Source: Enterococcus_D entomosocium
GTDB taxonomy: Bacteria > Bacillota > Bacilli > Lactobacillales > Enterococcaceae
NCBI RefSeq assembly: GCF_030441895.1
Contig: NZ_JARJAS010000021.1
DNA length: 64,000 nt
Reading direction: 5' to 3' (one strand)
Position 1 is the first letter of the stretch. The number at the start of each line of letters is the position of its first letter. The position numbers were made by a program, and so were the translations under genes. Of the stretch, positions 8,469-17,518 are shown piece after piece. The notes beneath the pieces are model-generated. The model worked only from the letters and a program-made list of their open reading frames with translations, searched no databases and was not told the origin of the DNA.

Positions 8469-8747
8469 TTGATAAAAAATTATATTGAAAATCAAGTTCA
8501 AAAATTAAAAGAATTGATAGAAGCATTAACGTCCGCGAATTTTTGGATTGATATTCCAATAATTATGGGAATAGATTCTAAGTTAGTATTATTACGAGAA
8601 CTCATTATCACTATAGAAGATTTTGATTTTTCAGACGAAGAAGTGTTAAAAATAGTAGAACAAGATTATCCATACTACAATAAAGAATTATGTGGATATA
8701 AATTGAATGATGTAACTAGCCATTCACTAATTTTTAAAATAAAGTGA
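8469..8747 (+). CDS. Hypothetical 92-residue protein
   Basis: The ORF starts at TTG 8469 with no clear ribosome binding site and encodes an acidic, probably helical, cytoplasmic protein with no signal peptide or membrane helix. It lies between a terminator and the adhesin gene region. Small acidic helical proteins in such places are sometimes immunity or antitoxin proteins, but no toxin gene is next to it and no family was recognised. Its Ile/Glu/Lys-rich composition looks like real protein. A start further in at TTG 8514 is possible. Confidence 0.5.
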   Translation: MIKNYIENQVQKLKELIEALTSANFWIDIPIIMGIDSKLVLLRELIITIEDFDFSDEEVLKIVEQDYPYYNKELCGYKLNDVTSHSLIFKIK

Positions 8748-8856
8748 TCTGGAAAAAGAATCAAGGAAAAGTAGTCTTTTATAATATATTTTGAAGTCAG
8801 GGATGGAATCCTATGAAGACGTAATAAAATTTCTAACCGAACGATAGAGGACAGAC

Positions 8857-9021
8857 GTGAAAAATTGCGAGAAGCTAAACGTGCTTATTGAATCCTATGC
8901 ACTTACCAACTATGACACGGGAAAAGCAGAATTGGTCAAAGGTAATGCAGAAATGATCTATCTTATCATGAATCTGGGCATCTCTTCGACGTTTGGTCCA
9001 CGTCGGGAAGACTTTCACTAA
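8857..9021 (+). CDS. Hypothetical 54-residue ORF, possibly a gene remnant
   Basis: GTG 8857 has GAGG six bases upstream and opens a 54-codon ORF with normal-looking composition (Leu/Asn/Glu-rich, ending in GPRREDFH). No family was recognised. The upstream DNA (8750-8856) and the DNA to 9222 hold no other convincing ORF, so this may be the tail of a decayed gene. Confidence 0.3.
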   Translation: MKNCEKLNVLIESYALTNYDTGKAELVKGNAEMIYLIMNLGISSTFGPRREDFH

Positions 9022-9255
9022 CTATCATTTAACAAAGATAGAAACTTTCATTCTTTAAATTTTGTTCTGGGGTTGTTAAAAAACAAAGAGGAACTATTAT
9101 TACATAATACCAAGTATCTTATAAAAATAATGATTATTTTTGGTTGAAGGAACTCTGTCCTTGCTTGAAAAGTATTTACTATAGAATACATTATTACTAC
9201 AATAGATGAGATATAAAAATAGGTGGTTAAAAAAATACCACGATGGAGTTGGCAG

Positions 9256-11325
9256 ATGAAAAAGAAAATTTTTTCCTACATATCTTTGGCAAGTTTAATA
9301 GTACCTTCTTTTTTTGTTCCCATTGTGAATGTTCGATCAGATGAGCAACAAGAAAGTGTAGCACAAGCAACTAATGAAGAATCTGAAAATATGAGTAATT
9401 CGATTACAACGCTGGATTCTTCAACAACGCAAAGTGAATCTTCTGATACTTCGACAGAAGATAATAATGAATCCACGGAAGAAACAACAACGCAAAGCTC
9501 TTCTAACAACGCAAAATATTCTGGCGAAGATCAGGGGAATAGCCAAGTTGAAAATGAGACGACAAGTCAAAGTTCTGCAAATCCATCTGAGGTCGCAGTA
9601 AATAATGATCAAGAAGATTTTGCAGCTTGGCTTCCGGATCCAGCACTACAATCCGTAGTTGCTAAATCTTTAGGTATAGATGTGTCCGAAATCACGAAGG
9701 AACAGATGAGCAAACTTCAGACTCTCTATATCTACGCTGCAGATTCCGCTATTGCTGATTTGACAGGCTTGGAATATGCAACAAATCTATCATCATTTTA
9801 TATGAGCGGCCAAAATCAGGTTACTGACTTTTCCGTTCTCACTTCGTTAAATAACTTAGTTTATGTATATTTGATGGGTGCTAATGTAACGGATGATAAT
9901 GTACCAAACTTTGGTGCCAATTTAACTAGATTAAATCTTAGTTCCGCAAATGTAACCGATGCTGTATTTTCAAAAATAGTTAATATGAAAGGACTAGAGT
10001 CGCTAAGTTTCGAGTCCAATATGAATATTACGACAATTGCACCTCTGGTTGCATTACCAAATCTAACAGAATTAAGAATACAGTTCTGTGGCGTGACAGA
10101 TTTTACTGTGATAAATGAGTTTCCCAAATTATCAAACTTAGCTGCTTATGGCCAAAACACAGGAAGAAATGATGCGATTACTTCATTATCTGCAAAAGAG
10201 TTAAATTACGATCCCGATAATCAATCATTTTTTGTTCCATTTTCCATTATGCCTAATCGTTTAACAAATTTTGATGGATATCAGCCTCCTTTTACAAAAT
10301 CGAATAGTACTAGTCAGACGTACTTTGATTTGAATGGTGTACAGGTACCCTCCTCAAGATTAAGTATTACAGAAGATGGGATTACTGTATCTGGGGTTAC
10401 TCAAAGTGAATTTGAAAGTATCGAAACAATGGAGTATAACGCACGACTGAATAATCCTGCCGGATCCTATGCTCAACCAGATGGATATAGTTTTTACGCC
10501 ATTTCTTCAGGAACCTATTTGCACCAATTTTCGATCAATCATCAAGAAGCCGCTGCAGATGTTACGGTGAGTTATATTGATACTGAAGGGAATGAATTGA
10601 AGCCTTCTCAAAAAATTAGCGGTAATATTGGTGAATCTTTTGATGCAACAACGCCAGAGTATAAGTTAGAAATAGACGGGTATACTATAAAAGAAGTTCA
10701 AGGTAATCCGACGGGAACCTTCAGTGATACAGCGCAAGAAGTCGTGTACGTATATGAACGCAGCGATGCAGCACCAGTCACGGTGAAATATCAAGATTCC
10801 GAAGGGAATCAGTTGGCAGATCCAACCGTATTAAGCGGAAAAGTAGGGTTACCATATACAAGCGAAGCCAAAGAGATCCCAGGGTGGTATGTAGTAGAAA
10901 CCCCAGATAATGCTTCCGGCACCTTCAGTGATACAGGGCAAGAAGTGGTGTACGTGTACGAACGCAGCGATGCAGCACCAGTCACAGTGAAATATCAAGA
11001 TTCCGAAGGGAATCAGTTGGCAGACCCAACGGTATTAAGCGGAAAAGTAGGGTTACCATATACAAGCGAAGCCAAAGAGATCCCAGGGTGGTATGTAGTA
11101 GAAACCCCAGATAATGCTTCAGGTACTTTCAGTGACGCAGCTGAAGAAGTGGTGTACGTATATAACACTAAAGCGCATAATCCTAAGAACAATGGTAATT
11201 CAAATAATCATTTACCAAAAACTGGACAACAGATTAAAGGACAACTGATTTTAAGTAGTGTCGGAGCTTTGTTAGTCACACTCGTATTTGTAGCAATTAA
11301 AAAACGTAAAAGAAGTAATCGATAA
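9256..11325 (+). CDS. LPxTG adhesin with leucine-rich domain and three MucBP domains
   Basis: A surface protein of 689 residues from ATG 9256, with GGAG 8 bases upstream; GTG 9223 is in frame but leaves an unlikely signal peptide. It has a signal peptide, a Ser/Thr/Glu-rich low-complexity region (about 30-115) and an internalin-like leucine-rich section (about 120-310) with a DPALQSVVAKSLG-type cap. Three MucBP-like repeats follow (about 435-640, each opening VTV.Y.D.EGN), then LPKTG near 653, a hydrophobic helix and a basic tail. MucBP domains in lactic acid bacteria bind mucus glycans, and leucine-rich regions bind host proteins. Sortase anchoring is expected. It is monocistronic with a terminator directly behind it. 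Confidence 0.92.
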   Translation: MKKKIFSYISLASLIVPSFFVPIVNVRSDEQQESVAQATNEESENMSNSITTLDSSTTQSESSDTSTEDNNESTEETTTQSSSNNAKYSGEDQGNSQVENETTSQSSANPSEVAVNNDQEDFAAWLPDPALQSVVAKSLGIDVSEITKEQMSKLQTLYIYAADSAIADLTGLEYATNLSSFYMSGQNQVTDFSVLTSLNNLVYVYLMGANVTDDNVPNFGANLTRLNLSSANVTDAVFSKIVNMKGLESLSFESNMNITTIAPLVALPNLTELRIQFCGVTDFTVINEFPKLSNLAAYGQNTGRNDAITSLSAKELNYDPDNQSFFVPFSIMPNRLTNFDGYQPPFTKSNSTSQTYFDLNGVQVPSSRLSITEDGITVSGVTQSEFESIETMEYNARLNNPAGSYAQPDGYSFYAISSGTYLHQFSINHQEAAADVTVSYIDTEGNELKPSQKISGNIGESFDATTPEYKLEIDGYTIKEVQGNPTGTFSDTAQEVVYVYERSDAAPVTVKYQDSEGNQLADPTVLSGKVGLPYTSEAKEIPGWYVVETPDNASGTFSDTGQEVVYVYERSDAAPVTVKYQDSEGNQLADPTVLSGKVGLPYTSEAKEIPGWYVVETPDNASGTFSDAAEEVVYVYNTKAHNPKNNGNSNNHLPKTGQQIKGQLILSSVGALLVTLVFVAIKKRKRSNR
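10771..11178 (+). repeat. Two near-identical 204-bp MucBP coding repeats
   Basis: Units start at 10771 and 10975 (68 codons each) and are almost identical at DNA level. The more diverged first MucBP domain lies at about 10561-10760. Recent duplication or conversion is likely. Confidence 0.9.
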
Positions 11326-11334
11326 GAGGAAGAA

Positions 11335-11373
11335 AGAGTGTTCAGAAAATGATCGTTTCTGGACACTCTTTTT
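11335..11373 (+). terminator. Terminator of the adhesin gene (dispersed family)
   Basis: AGAGTGTTCAGAAA pairs with TTTCTGGACACTCT (one G-U) and is followed by five T. It is almost the same sequence as those at 8353 and 21289. Confidence 0.9.
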
Positions 11374-11920
11374 GAATCAAATTTCTAATAATGCTATTCG
11401 ATATTGTGTATAGAAATCTACAACGAAATCTATGTCTAGATAAAATAGGAGTCGCTAAATATAAGAATAATTCATTTAAGGAATTGCAAACTTTAAAGTT
11501 CTTGATTCATTAATGATTCACCTGTTTTTTCATTTTTGATTAGGCTCTTTTTATTATGTTCATTTAAGCTAACGGTATAATTTTTTTGGAGGCTGATTTT
11601 TCATTGATAATTAAAATTTATTTATTGTGAATGATTATAAAAAGTTCTGAAATTACTAAAATAATAAAGGGAGTTTGTCAAATAATATAGAGAAGATAGC
11701 TCATTAATCAATCTGAAAAACACCTCTAGGCTAGAGATATAGCTTAGAGGTATTTTTATGACTAATTATGGTAAGATTATTAAATAAAAGTTGTCTTCAT
11801 TTCAAATCGCATCGAATCCTCAAGTGGGGGAGATTAGTGAATGAAAAGGTCCATTTGGGGTGAGCTAATCTTTACAAGAAAAGAAGATTGATTTAGATAA
11901 TGAAAGAACGGGGAGAAGAA
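11374..11920. other. Intergenic region with one terminator and no gene
   Basis: The DNA after 11374 (TGCTATTCGATATTGTGTAT) weakly resembles the tail of the dispersed repeat. No ORF with a believable start was seen before the permease gene. A terminator-like hairpin lies at 11721. Confidence 0.5.
11721..11757 (+). terminator. Terminator-like hairpin
   Basis: CACCTCTAGGC pairs with GCTTAGAGGT (one G-U) and leads into five T. No gene directly upstream was recognised, so it may end an untranslated RNA. Confidence 0.65.
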
Positions 11921-13108
11921 ATGAAAAAGAAACATAAAGTGATACAAATGTTGGGTGGGGCTACACTCGTATACATCTTAGCGGTCCTGTTTATAGGTGG
12001 CGCAACACTATTGCTGTTCAAAAATCTTACCTTTTTGATTGAGCCAGTAGTTAAAGTATTTCAGGTGGTTCTTCCTCCGTTAACTATGACGCTCGTTTTA
12101 TATTTTGTACTTAAACCAGTTGTAAAGTTTTTGGTAGGGCTAGGACTTTCAAAAGTACTGAGTATTATTATTACATTATGCACACTTACTGCTGCCTTCA
12201 TCTTGTCAACTGCCCTCGCACTGCCGTTACTTATCCAACAATTTGAACGATTGATCGAAAACTTCCCAAATTATCTGATTGAAGCTGAACGAGTAATAGA
12301 AACTTTTATACAAAATACTAGATATGAACAAGCATATCATGAGGGACTCGAGGTTCTGGCGAATTGGATAAATCAAGTTTCTAATAATGTGGGCGTGTAT
12401 CTGGGCAATATTATTTTCGGTGCCTCACAAGTATTCTCAACGATTACCCATGTCCTATTGTTGTTATTGACAGTGCCGATCATCACGTTCTTTTTATTGA
12501 AAAATGACCGTCAATTTGTAGAGTATTCTTTAGGTATCTTCCCCCCTAGATTACGTCATGAAGTCAAAGAAATCATTCGGACGATGGAAAATCAGGTGGG
12601 CGCCTATCTAAAGGGCCAACTAGTCGTTTGTGTGATCATAGGAGCATTGACTTTTATTGGCTTCTTAATTATCGACATGCCTTTTTCTGGAAGCTTAGCA
12701 TTTCTTGTTGGCGCAACAGCTATCGTTCCTTATATCGGACCGGTTGTCGCCTTTTTCCCTTGTGCAATCATTGCAATCATGACGTCTCCTACGATGTTCA
12801 TTCAGTTGTGCATTGTCTGGATCGTTGTTCAATTATTAAATGGGGAGCTGATCGAACCTCAGGTCATGGGAAAACATATGGTGATCCATCCAGTAACAAT
12901 TATTTTTGTGCTATGGATAATGGGTGAACTTTTCGGCATGTTTGGGTTGATTTTCGGTATACCACTTTATGCAATCGTGAAAGTGTTAGTGGTGTTTGGG
13001 TTTCGAAAATTTAAGCAGCGATACAATCGCATACATGCGGAAGATGTTCCTTATGAAGAAACTGAATTTAGTTTAGAATCATACACTAAGAAAAGCAGCC
13101 ATGGTTAA
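11921..13108 (+). CDS. AI-2E family transporter (TqsA/PerM/YtvI-like permease)
   Basis: A 395-residue polytopic membrane protein with two N-terminal helices, a soluble middle section (about 110-160) and a cluster of C-terminal helices. It carries the family hallmarks PYIGPVVAFFP and EPQVMGKHMVIHP. Members export or take up varied small molecules, AI-2 being one; the substrate cannot be told from sequence. ATG 11921 is chosen because GGGGAGAAG lies just upstream; ATG 11900 in the same frame lacks a site. It stands alone, with a weak terminator of the dispersed family at 13243. Confidence 0.9.
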   Translation: MKKKHKVIQMLGGATLVYILAVLFIGGATLLLFKNLTFLIEPVVKVFQVVLPPLTMTLVLYFVLKPVVKFLVGLGLSKVLSIIITLCTLTAAFILSTALALPLLIQQFERLIENFPNYLIEAERVIETFIQNTRYEQAYHEGLEVLANWINQVSNNVGVYLGNIIFGASQVFSTITHVLLLLLTVPIITFFLLKNDRQFVEYSLGIFPPRLRHEVKEIIRTMENQVGAYLKGQLVVCVIIGALTFIGFLIIDMPFSGSLAFLVGATAIVPYIGPVVAFFPCAIIAIMTSPTMFIQLCIVWIVVQLLNGELIEPQVMGKHMVIHPVTIIFVLWIMGELFGMFGLIFGIPLYAIVKVLVVFGFRKFKQRYNRIHAEDVPYEETEFSLESYTKKSSHG

Positions 13109-13242
13109 CGAGGGCAACCAGTTGAACAAATGAATTCAAGTACGCATGTCTTGCTCAAATTGATCGTCATAAAAGGTGCGATCCAAATTGATCGTTTGAG
13201 TTAAATCATTTGCTTCGATAGTGAAAGAAAGATTTTTAATAC

Positions 13243-13286
13243 ATAGAGTGCTTGGAAATATCTATTTTCTGAGTACTCTATTTTTA
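13243..13286 (+). terminator. Terminator after the AI-2E family gene (diverged family member)
   Basis: ATAGAGTGCTTGGAAA pairs with TTTTCTGAGTACTCTAT with several G-U pairs, followed by T residues. Confidence 0.7.
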
Positions 13287-13458
13287 GTTTGGGCCGATGA
13301 ATTTCCGATAATTAAGTTTTCCAGTGTCAGAAATTCATTGGATCGTGACTCCTTTTTAGCCATTTCAATAACTTGACATTTTTCTACGAAAGAGGCTGCT
13401 TGACTAAGCAGGAATCAACGCACAACAATGATAAGCGCCAGATGGATAGACTACCTAT

Positions 13459-13487
13459 TTGACATCTGATTTCCCAAATGATATAGT
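13459..13487 (+). promoter_or_regulatory. Sigma-A promoter of the marR-uvrA-like operon
   Basis: TTGACA at 13459 and TATAGT at 13482 are separated by exactly 17 bases. The repeated words TTTCCCAAAT and TTTCCAAAT around the -10 (about 13471-13495), with TATTTG at 13456 facing CAAATA, are candidate operator elements for the MarR protein. Confidence 0.7.
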
Positions 13488-13522
13488 TTCCAAATAGAAA
13501 TCAATTTGAAGGGAAGTTTTCA

Positions 13523-13954
13523 ATGAATAATTTAGAAGAGGTATTAGTAAACTTACAATGTGAATTGGTGGCTGAAAGAACCAGACTAAATCCTAAAACA
13601 ATTAGTTGGCTTCAATATGATATTTTAAATATTCTAAATTCTGAAACTGAGATGCGCCCGTCAAAAATGAGTGTTTTGCTAGGAATTAGTAGGACAAAAC
13701 TTTCAAAGGCGTTAAAAGAGCTAAAATTAATGAATTATATTCAACAGAAACCCAATGATACAGATGGTCGAGAACTACTCACTTTTTTGACAAAAGAGGG
13801 AAGTCATTTATTAACAACTATTGATAATGGACATACACACTTATCTGAAATCGCAAATGCAGTTTTTAACCGGAAGGAAAAAGAGCAGTTCGCTGAACTA
13901 GCAAAGAAATATTTAGAAGCGCTTAAAACGGAAAGGCTGAGGTATGATGAATGA
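13523..13954 (+). CDS. MarR-family transcriptional regulator
   Basis: The 143-residue protein has the winged-helix layout of MarR proteins, with helices flanking a recognition helix in SVLLGISRTKLSKALKEL (about residues 51-68) and a wing around DTDGRELL. RBS GAAGGGA precedes ATG 13523. Its last 11 bases overlap the start of the UvrA-like gene, so the two are translationally coupled. MarR proteins usually repress their own operon and release on binding a small aromatic compound. Here the partner suggests the ligand is a DNA-binding or otherwise toxic drug, which is an inference. Confidence 0.88.
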   Translation: MNNLEEVLVNLQCELVAERTRLNPKTISWLQYDILNILNSETEMRPSKMSVLLGISRTKLSKALKELKLMNYIQQKPNDTDGRELLTFLTKEGSHLLTTIDNGHTHLSEIANAVFNRKEKEQFAELAKKYLEALKTERLRYDE

Positions 13955-16202
13955 TCTCATTTCTATCGAAGGAGCTAAAACAAACAATTTAAAAAATCTT
14001 TCTCTGAAACTTTCTAAGTATCAAGTAACTGTCGTAACAGGTGTTTCAGGCTCGGGAAAATCTTCTTTGGTATTTGATACCTTAGCAGCTGAATCCCAAC
14101 GATTACTAAACGAGACCCATTCGAGTTATATCCAACAGCTACTACCTCACTATTCTCAACCGATCGTTGATAAAATAGAAAATCTACCAGTATCTATTGT
14201 GATTAATCAGAAGAAACTAGGAGGAAATGCACGTTCCACAGTTGGAACTGTAACAGATATATATTCAAGTTTAAGGCTGCTATTCTCGAGGGTTGCAACC
14301 CCTTTTATTGGATATTCTATGAATTATTCGTTTAATAATCCCAAGGGAATGTGTGAAGTTTGTAAGGGATTAGGTGAGGTCAAAGAGATTGATGTCGATA
14401 AGTTAATCGATTTTGACAAATCTTTATCAGAGGGAGCTATTCAATTTCCTACTTTTCAATCGGGAGGATGGCGCCTGTCTAGGTATACAGAATCTGGTAA
14501 TTTCGATAACAATAAAAAAATTAAAGATTACCTAGCAGAAGAATTGGACCTTTTACTAAATGATCTCGGTAGCACTCCAAGTAATCCTACGAATAAATGG
14601 CCAAAAACTGCACGTTATGAGGGGATCATTCCCAGAATTACCAAAAATTTTATCGAAAAAGAGAGCACGCAATATAGTGCACCATTAAATCACATTCTGC
14701 AAGTGAAAGAATGTCCCAATTGTCAAGGAACTAGAGTAAGTAAACTTGTTCGCTCTGCAAAGATAAATGGAAAATCGATCGCAGACTGTGTAAGGATGCC
14801 TATTCCTGAACTAAGCAAATTTATTAAAGGGATTCATTCTTCTGCTGTTCAGGTGATTTTGAAAGATTTAAGTAAGAAACTACAGAGTTTGGAGGAAGTT
14901 GGCTTAGGTTATTTGTTTCTTAACCGTCCAACAGCAACATTATCTGGTGGAGAATCTCAAAGAATAAAAATGGTTAAGCATCTTAACAGTGCCCTTAGTG
15001 ATATTCTATATATTTTTGATGAGCCTAGTATTGGACTCCATCCAGAAGATATTCAAAAAATAGCAAAGATAATTAGGGGGTTAAAAGATAAAGGAAATAC
15101 TGTTGTTCTTGTTGACCACGATCCGGATATTATACAAATTGCAGACCATATTATTGAGATCGGTCCTGGATCCGGGGATAGCGGTGGAAATATCACCTTT
15201 GAAGGAACCTATGATGAACTACTGAAGTCGAACACCATCACTGGAAGAGCGTTGGCAGATCAGTTGAACGTTAATACACAAAGACAACAATTTTCTTCCT
15301 ATTACGAATTAAATGAGGTTAGTTTGCACAATGTTGTAAACGCTTCTGTGGTGTTGCCAAAACAAGCATTAACGGTTGTAACCGGAGTCGCTGGTTCTGG
15401 GAAGAGCACACTCATTCGCTATCTTTTTAAAAAAAAATATCCTGAAGCAAGTATATTAGACCAGAGTCAGATAAATGGCAACATTCGCTCAAATGTTCTC
15501 ACGTATCTAAATGTCTTTGATAAAATTCGGAGCATCTACGCGCAATGTTCTGGTAAAAGTGCCTCTCTTTTCAGCTATAACGGTAAAGGAGCATGTCCTC
15601 TGTGCAAAGGCAAAGGAGTGATAAAAATGGATTTGGCTTTTATGGGGGATGCAGAGCAAGTTTGTGAGAAATGCCGAGGAAAAAGATATAACGATGAAGC
15701 CTTATCTATTTTATGGCATGGTTTCACTATTTACGATATTTTACAATTATCAGTTCGAAAAGCAGTAGATTTGTTTGATGATCGCTTATTGATCAGAACG
15801 ATGCAAATTCTCATGGATGTTCATCTAGAGTATATGAAGTTGGGGCAGTCGCTAGATACATTTTCTGGTGGAGAACTTCAGCGTTTAAAGATAGCAAAAA
15901 TAATTGCTCAAGATACTTCTAATTGTCTAATATTAGATGAACCATCTACCGGCCTTCATGAGGCGGATATTGACAAGCTGTTATTATTGTTGAATAAACT
16001 TTTACAAAAAGGAAATACATTGATTGTTCTAGAGCACAATCTCAAAATAATTAGTCAGGCTCAATGGCTTATCGAAATGGGACCTGGCGGGGGGAACTTT
16101 GGAGGTAAAGTATTGTTTCAAGGGTACCCAATAGACTTATTAACGTTAGAAGATTCATACACAGCAAAACATCTGAAAAGATATACAAAAAACAACAATT
16201 AA
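13944..16202 (+). CDS. UvrA-like ABC ATPase (short paralogue, drug-resistance type)
   Basis: A 752-residue paralogue of the excision-repair ATPase UvrA, clearly shorter than the ~940-residue housekeeping protein. It has two ABC ATPase halves: Walker A GVSGSGKSS near residue 32 and GVAGSGKST near 482, and signatures LSGGESQR and FSGGELQR. Zinc-ribbon cysteine pairs are visible at CEVCKG, CPNCQG, CPLCKG and CEKCRG. The loss of length fits the class lacking the UvrB-binding region, such as DrrC of anthracycline producers. These are thought to protect DNA from intercalating drugs rather than to perform repair. It is coupled to the MarR gene before it. Confidence 0.88.
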   Translation: MMNDLISIEGAKTNNLKNLSLKLSKYQVTVVTGVSGSGKSSLVFDTLAAESQRLLNETHSSYIQQLLPHYSQPIVDKIENLPVSIVINQKKLGGNARSTVGTVTDIYSSLRLLFSRVATPFIGYSMNYSFNNPKGMCEVCKGLGEVKEIDVDKLIDFDKSLSEGAIQFPTFQSGGWRLSRYTESGNFDNNKKIKDYLAEELDLLLNDLGSTPSNPTNKWPKTARYEGIIPRITKNFIEKESTQYSAPLNHILQVKECPNCQGTRVSKLVRSAKINGKSIADCVRMPIPELSKFIKGIHSSAVQVILKDLSKKLQSLEEVGLGYLFLNRPTATLSGGESQRIKMVKHLNSALSDILYIFDEPSIGLHPEDIQKIAKIIRGLKDKGNTVVLVDHDPDIIQIADHIIEIGPGSGDSGGNITFEGTYDELLKSNTITGRALADQLNVNTQRQQFSSYYELNEVSLHNVVNASVVLPKQALTVVTGVAGSGKSTLIRYLFKKKYPEASILDQSQINGNIRSNVLTYLNVFDKIRSIYAQCSGKSASLFSYNGKGACPLCKGKGVIKMDLAFMGDAEQVCEKCRGKRYNDEALSILWHGFTIYDILQLSVRKAVDLFDDRLLIRTMQILMDVHLEYMKLGQSLDTFSGGELQRLKIAKIIAQDTSNCLILDEPSTGLHEADIDKLLLLLNKLLQKGNTLIVLEHNLKIISQAQWLIEMGPGGGNFGGKVLFQGYPIDLLTLEDSYTAKHLKRYTKNNN

Positions 16203-16298
16203 AAAAAGTGTTTATAAGAATTTCAGTTCATGATTTTTTTAACAGCTATGTGATGGGCAGAAATTTAATAGCTTTTGATCTTCTTAATTTTTCGACAA

Positions 16299-16436
16299 AG
16301 AGTGTTAAGAAAGTGACGAATTTCTGGACACTCTTTTTAGATACAATAATTTATATGTGTCACTCTATTTTTGTGTTCATAAACTCGTAACTAAATCATT
16401 GTTCAATGAAAATTTAGATTTATGAGTATTTGGACA
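16299..16436 (+). repeat. Dispersed intergenic repeat, copy A, beginning with a terminator
   Basis: The first 40 bases form a terminator (AGAGTGTTAAGAAA with TTTCTGGACACTCT and five T) that ends the marR-uvrA-like operon. The next ~100 bases continue in parallel with copy B at 21289-21426; the final 74 bases of the two copies (from CTCTATT to GGACA) differ at about seven positions. The ORF that crosses this segment is not considered real. Confidence 0.8.
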
Positions 16437-16565
16437 AACCTTGGATGTGGTCAGATACTTAATAGTATTTGATACCTTGCTCATAGTGATGGTTATTTTT
16501 TATTGTAAGTAACTATACAGATATAGTTTGAAAATAGAATTTCTTATTTTCCATACTCACAAAAA

Positions 16566-16603
16566 ATGCTTTTAATTCAGTGATTGAATTAAAAGCATTC
16601 TCA
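16566..16603 (-). terminator. Terminator of the minus-strand secreted-protein operon
   Basis: ATGCTTTTAATTCA pairs perfectly with TGAATTAAAAGCAT (14 bp, 5-base loop). On the minus strand it is followed by six T, directly behind the stop of the last gene. Confidence 0.85.
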
Positions 16604-16605
16604 TT

Positions 16606-17031
16606 TTACCAATTATATTTTGTTGTTAATGTTACAGTGTTGTAGCCTGATTTTTTAAACTGATGATACCCTAAAGATTTAGGGCTAGTGTGCAGTATAC
16701 CAAACGTTGCTTGTGCGCTTCCATATTTGCTATTTTTTACTGTATTCTGATCGCTGTTTATGAGTTTTTTTCCAGATGTATAAGACTCACATTTCGACCA
16801 GATAGAATCTTGTGTTTGACTAGCAGTTGAAGTAGCCACAAAAACTAGATTAGATTTTGATAGATTTCCTTTTACTGAAATAGAAGAGCGTGTGAGTGCA
16901 TTCGACATTGTTGCTTCGTTTGAGTCAACAACTTCAAGTAGATTTCCTTGTTCGCTTGCAAGGGCTGTCGTCGAGACATTGAATCCTAAGATGCTTAGCA
17001 AGAATGTACAAAGTATAATTTTTCTTTTCAT
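16606..17031 (-). CDS. Small secreted prepro-protein, paralogue of its neighbour
   Basis: The 141-residue precursor starts at the ATG with AAAGGAG upstream; longer frame extensions are ignored. It has a signal peptide (about 1-25, ending ALAS) and a short acidic section (26-48). The motif MSNALTRSSIS comes next, then a Ser/Thr/Lys-rich, beta-strand-like mature part ending TTKYNW. The neighbour upstream shares the M(S/T)(N/D)xx(S/T)RSSI motif and the C-terminal FKKSGYxTVT segment, so the pair arose by duplication. An acidic section followed by Arg suggests proteolytic activation. No database family is recalled with certainty; similar Ser/Thr-rich secreted proteins are often bacteriocin- or toxin-like. 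Confidence 0.75.
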   Translation of the reverse strand: MKRKIILCTFLLSILGFNVSTTALASEQGNLLEVVDSNEATMSNALTRSSISVKGNLSKSNLVFVATSTASQTQDSIWSKCESYTSGKKLINSDQNTVKNSKYGSAQATFGILHTSPKSLGYHQFKKSGYNTVTLTTKYNW

Positions 17032-17044
17032 TATTGATTCTCCT

Positions 17045-17518
17045 TTACTGATTCGCTCTAACTTCATGAGTGACCGTTGAATAACCTGATTTCTTAAATG
17101 TTGAATTTGCATAGGTATAGTTTTTTGACACACTTACTGGGGCATGATTTGTTTTAACAGAATTATACGCTGTTTTTGTTTTAGTAGAAGACTTATCATT
17201 TTTCAGTACACCGTTTGAATTGTAGAGCCGTGATCGTACAAAGATACTGTCCATCATTTTAGCCGCTTCTCCAGTTGCAGAGGACGCTGCACTTATTGGA
17301 GCGAGTGTGTAATGGATTGTAGCAGTCGTAGTACATTTGATGGAAGACCGTGAAACCCCATCTGTCATGGAGCTAGAATCACTATTCGAGATGACTATTT
17401 CTTCTAAAATTGGATCTTCTTGAATATTTCCACCTTCTTCAGAGGCGTATGCAAAACCTGGTAGTGTTGTAAGTGGTAAGAGACCCAGTACCCCCATTTT
17501 ATATAGTGCTTTTTTCAT
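17045..17518 (-). CDS. Small secreted prepro-protein, paralogue of its neighbour
   Basis: The 157-residue precursor has a signal peptide (about 1-26, ending FAYAS), an acidic section rich in Glu/Asp (27-50) and the motif MTDGVSRSSIK. A Ser/Thr/Lys-rich beta-type domain follows, with DSIFVRSRLYNSNG and, near the end, FKKSGYSTVT. It aligns with the next gene in the DSI(F/W) region and at the C-terminus. The start with AAGGTCATCAC upstream is preferred over an ATG ten codons earlier. It is the third gene in a minus-strand operon and overlaps the preceding two-TM gene by 20 bases at its start. A secreted toxin or bacteriocin role is an inference. Confidence 0.75.
   Translation of the reverse strand: MKKALYKMGVLGLLPLTTLPGFAYASEEGGNIQEDPILEEIVISNSDSSSMTDGVSRSSIKCTTTATIHYTLAPISAASSATGEAAKMMDSIFVRSRLYNSNGVLKNDKSSTKTKTAYNSVKTNHAPVSVSKNYTYANSTFKKSGYSTVTHEVRANQ

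Noticed and set aside
16208..16390. 60-codon plus-strand ORF after the UvrA-like gene
   Set aside because: It lies inside the terminator and dispersed repeat copy A and has no start signal.
16606..17518. Lactococcin 972-type bacteriocins
   Set aside because: Size and secretion are similar, but the conserved Lcn972 aromatic pattern and the large multi-helix partner plus ABC genes are absent.
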